Part shown: one piece after another, positions 63,149-64,000 of the stretch
Numbering within the stretch: position 1 is the stretch's first letter
Layout of the letters: every line of letters begins with the position of its first letter
The notes under the pieces: model-generated
The model's input: the letters and a program-made list of their open reading frames with translations, nothing else
Told to the model about the DNA's origin: nothing
The model's database searches: none
Source of the DNA: Pseudomonas anguilliseptica
GTDB taxonomy: Bacteria; Pseudomonadota; Gammaproteobacteria; Pseudomonadales; Pseudomonadaceae
Length of the DNA: 64,000 bases
Assembly (NCBI RefSeq): GCF_021375795.1
Contig: NZ_JAEIOI010000001.1
Coordinates: forward strand, 1,302,001-1,366,000
Reading direction: 5' to 3'
Translations under genes and position numbers: made by a program

Positions 63149-63295
63149 TAAAACCTCGCGAGCTAGAGTCATGCAAGGCGCTACGTAGTAACAGCCTTCG
63201 GCTGTTCAAAACGGAGAGGAAGCGGAGTTTACTGGTGTAAATGAGCATTCCGAGCTGGTTTTTAACGCTGCAGGGCCGACGCGCAGCAGGTTTTA
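63149..63295. repeat. palindrome-ended intergenic repeat overlapping the cpxR stop
   Basis: Ends TAAAACCT (63149-63156) and AGGTTTTA (63288-63295) are inverted copies. Inside are two hairpins: AACAGCC-TTC-GGCTGTT (63190-63206) and TTTAC-TGGT-GTAAA (63228-63241) inside GGAAGC (63218-63223) and GCATTCC (63245-63251) arms. I recall similar GGAGTTTACTGGTGTAAATG text as an intergenic repeat in other pseudomonads. The TTA at 63293-63295 supplies the TAA stop of cpxR, so the element borders or replaced the gene's end. Confidence 0.55.
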
Positions 63296-63970
63296 GACAC
63301 TGTAGTAATAGCCGCGGCTACGCAGCGCCAGAATGCGCTGGCGCCCGTCGGCATGTGGGCCGAGTTTCTTGCGCAGGTTGCTGACGTGCATGTCCAGGCT
63401 GCGGTCATATAGGGTCAGCTTGCGGCCCAGAGCCAGCTGCGCCAGTTGTTGTTTGTCCACCGGCTCACCGGGATGTTGCAGCAGCGCTTCGAGGATGCGG
63501 CTTTCCGAGAGGGTAAGCAGTACTTCCTGCTCGCCCAGGGTAACGGTACCGCGGGCCTGGCTGTAGTGCAGGTCGCCGAGATCCAGCGGGCTGCTTGGAC
63601 TGGCCGGCAGGCTGCGGCGTAACACCGCGCGCAGGCGGGCAGTGAGTTCGCGAGGATCACAGGGTTTGGCCAGGTAATCGTCGGCGCCCAGTTCCAGACC
63701 GAGAATCCGGTCCAGCGGTTCACCGCGGGCCGAGAGCATCAGTACCGGCAATTCCGGGTGGTTACTGCGCAGTTGTTTGAGCAGTTCCAGGCCGCTGCCA
63801 TCGGGCAGCATGACATCCAGCACCACCGCATCCGGGCTGGATGTACTCAAGGTTTGGCGGGCACTGCTGCCATCATGGCAGGCGCTGACCTGAAAGCCTT
63901 CCTGGGTCAGCCAACTGGTCAGCAATTCGCAGAGTTCGACATCGTCGTCGATTAACAGCAGGTTACTCAT
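63293..63970 (-). CDS. cpxR: CpxR-like OmpR-family response regulator
   Basis: A 225-residue regulator: receiver domain with acceptor D52 in VVLDVMLPDGSG and K in YLAKPCDPREL, and a C-terminal winged helix (LTLSESRILEALLQHPGEPVDKQQLAQLALGRKLTLYDRSLDMHVSNLRKKLGPHADGRQRILALRSRGYYYSV). It pairs with the kinase and controls the cpxP-like gene, which lies on the same strand and shares its long leader. The last codon is immediately before the palindrome-ended repeat that supplies the stop. Confidence 0.93.
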   Translation of the reverse strand: MSNLLLIDDDVELCELLTSWLTQEGFQVSACHDGSSARQTLSTSSPDAVVLDVMLPDGSGLELLKQLRSNHPELPVLMLSARGEPLDRILGLELGADDYLAKPCDPRELTARLRAVLRRSLPASPSSPLDLGDLHYSQARGTVTLGEQEVLLTLSESRILEALLQHPGEPVDKQQLAQLALGRKLTLYDRSLDMHVSNLRKKLGPHADGRQRILALRSRGYYYSV

Positions 63971-64000
63971 GGGGTCAATTGAGCCACTCGCTACGGGAGC

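Overview
The window reads as chromosome of a Pseudomonas (Gammaproteobacteria). It has high GC, the Pseudomonas-type FleQ/FleS/FleR regulators, a LapD/LapG pair, BfrB-Bfd, CyaB and FimV-like proteins, and sigma-54 promoters in front of flagellar operons. The gene order agrees with what I remember of P. aeruginosa in three blocks (argF to bfd, the flagellar block, and cyaB/plcP/trkH/cpx), but the species cannot be named from this. I see no tRNA, rRNA, CRISPR array, prophage or intact insertion sequence.

Layout. 0-6.3 kb: housekeeping genes (PhzF-like fragment, ABC ATPase, argF, a molybdopterin oxidoreductase, grxD, bacterioferritin and its ferredoxin bfd). 6.6-18.5 kb: flagellar rod, hook, ring and junction genes flgBCDE and flgFGHIJKL, with sigma-54 promoters before flgB and flgF and a 262-bp palindromic MITE-like element between flgI and flgJ. 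18.7-27.4 kb: a six-gene accessory island (TPR/zinc-ribbon methyltransferase, second methyltransferase, two DegT-type aminotransferases, WbqC-family protein, 1212-residue multi-domain glycosyltransferase) lying exactly where flagellin glycosylation genes sit in other pseudomonads. 27.5-36.8 kb: fliC behind a sigma-28 promoter, flaG, fliD, two fliS paralogues, a fliT-like gene, and the regulators fleQ, fleS and fleR. 36.9-39.5 kb: lapD and lapG, c-di-GMP control of surface adhesin retention. 39.7-49.6 kb: DUF454 and UPF0149 proteins, recQ, a membrane diguanylate cyclase, a DUF2804 protein, a marR/MFS-efflux pair with a SlyA-type palindrome, and a short FimV-like protein. 49.7-64 kb: a SelW-like protein, EamA transporter, CsaA-like protein, two AraC-type regulators, a plcP-agt pair behind a triple Pho-box, adenylate cyclase cyaB, tandem trkH genes, a YkgJ-type protein, a nitroreductase and a Cpx-like envelope stress locus (sensor kinase, Spy/CpxP-like protein, response regulator).

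How the parts fit. FleQ and sigma-54 should drive flgB, flgF, fliD and fleSR, and probably the first island gene; FliA (elsewhere) drives fliC; the island most plausibly makes and attaches the sugar on FliC. LapD/LapG, the diguanylate cyclase and CyaB (cAMP to Vfr, known to repress fleQ in P. aeruginosa) tie motility to attachment. The plcP-agt pair should replace phospholipids with glycolipids under phosphate limitation.

The most interesting items are the island with its unusual domain combinations, the Pho-box in front of plcP-agt, and two palindromic repeat elements: one separates flgJ from flgI, the other supplies the stop codon of cpxR.
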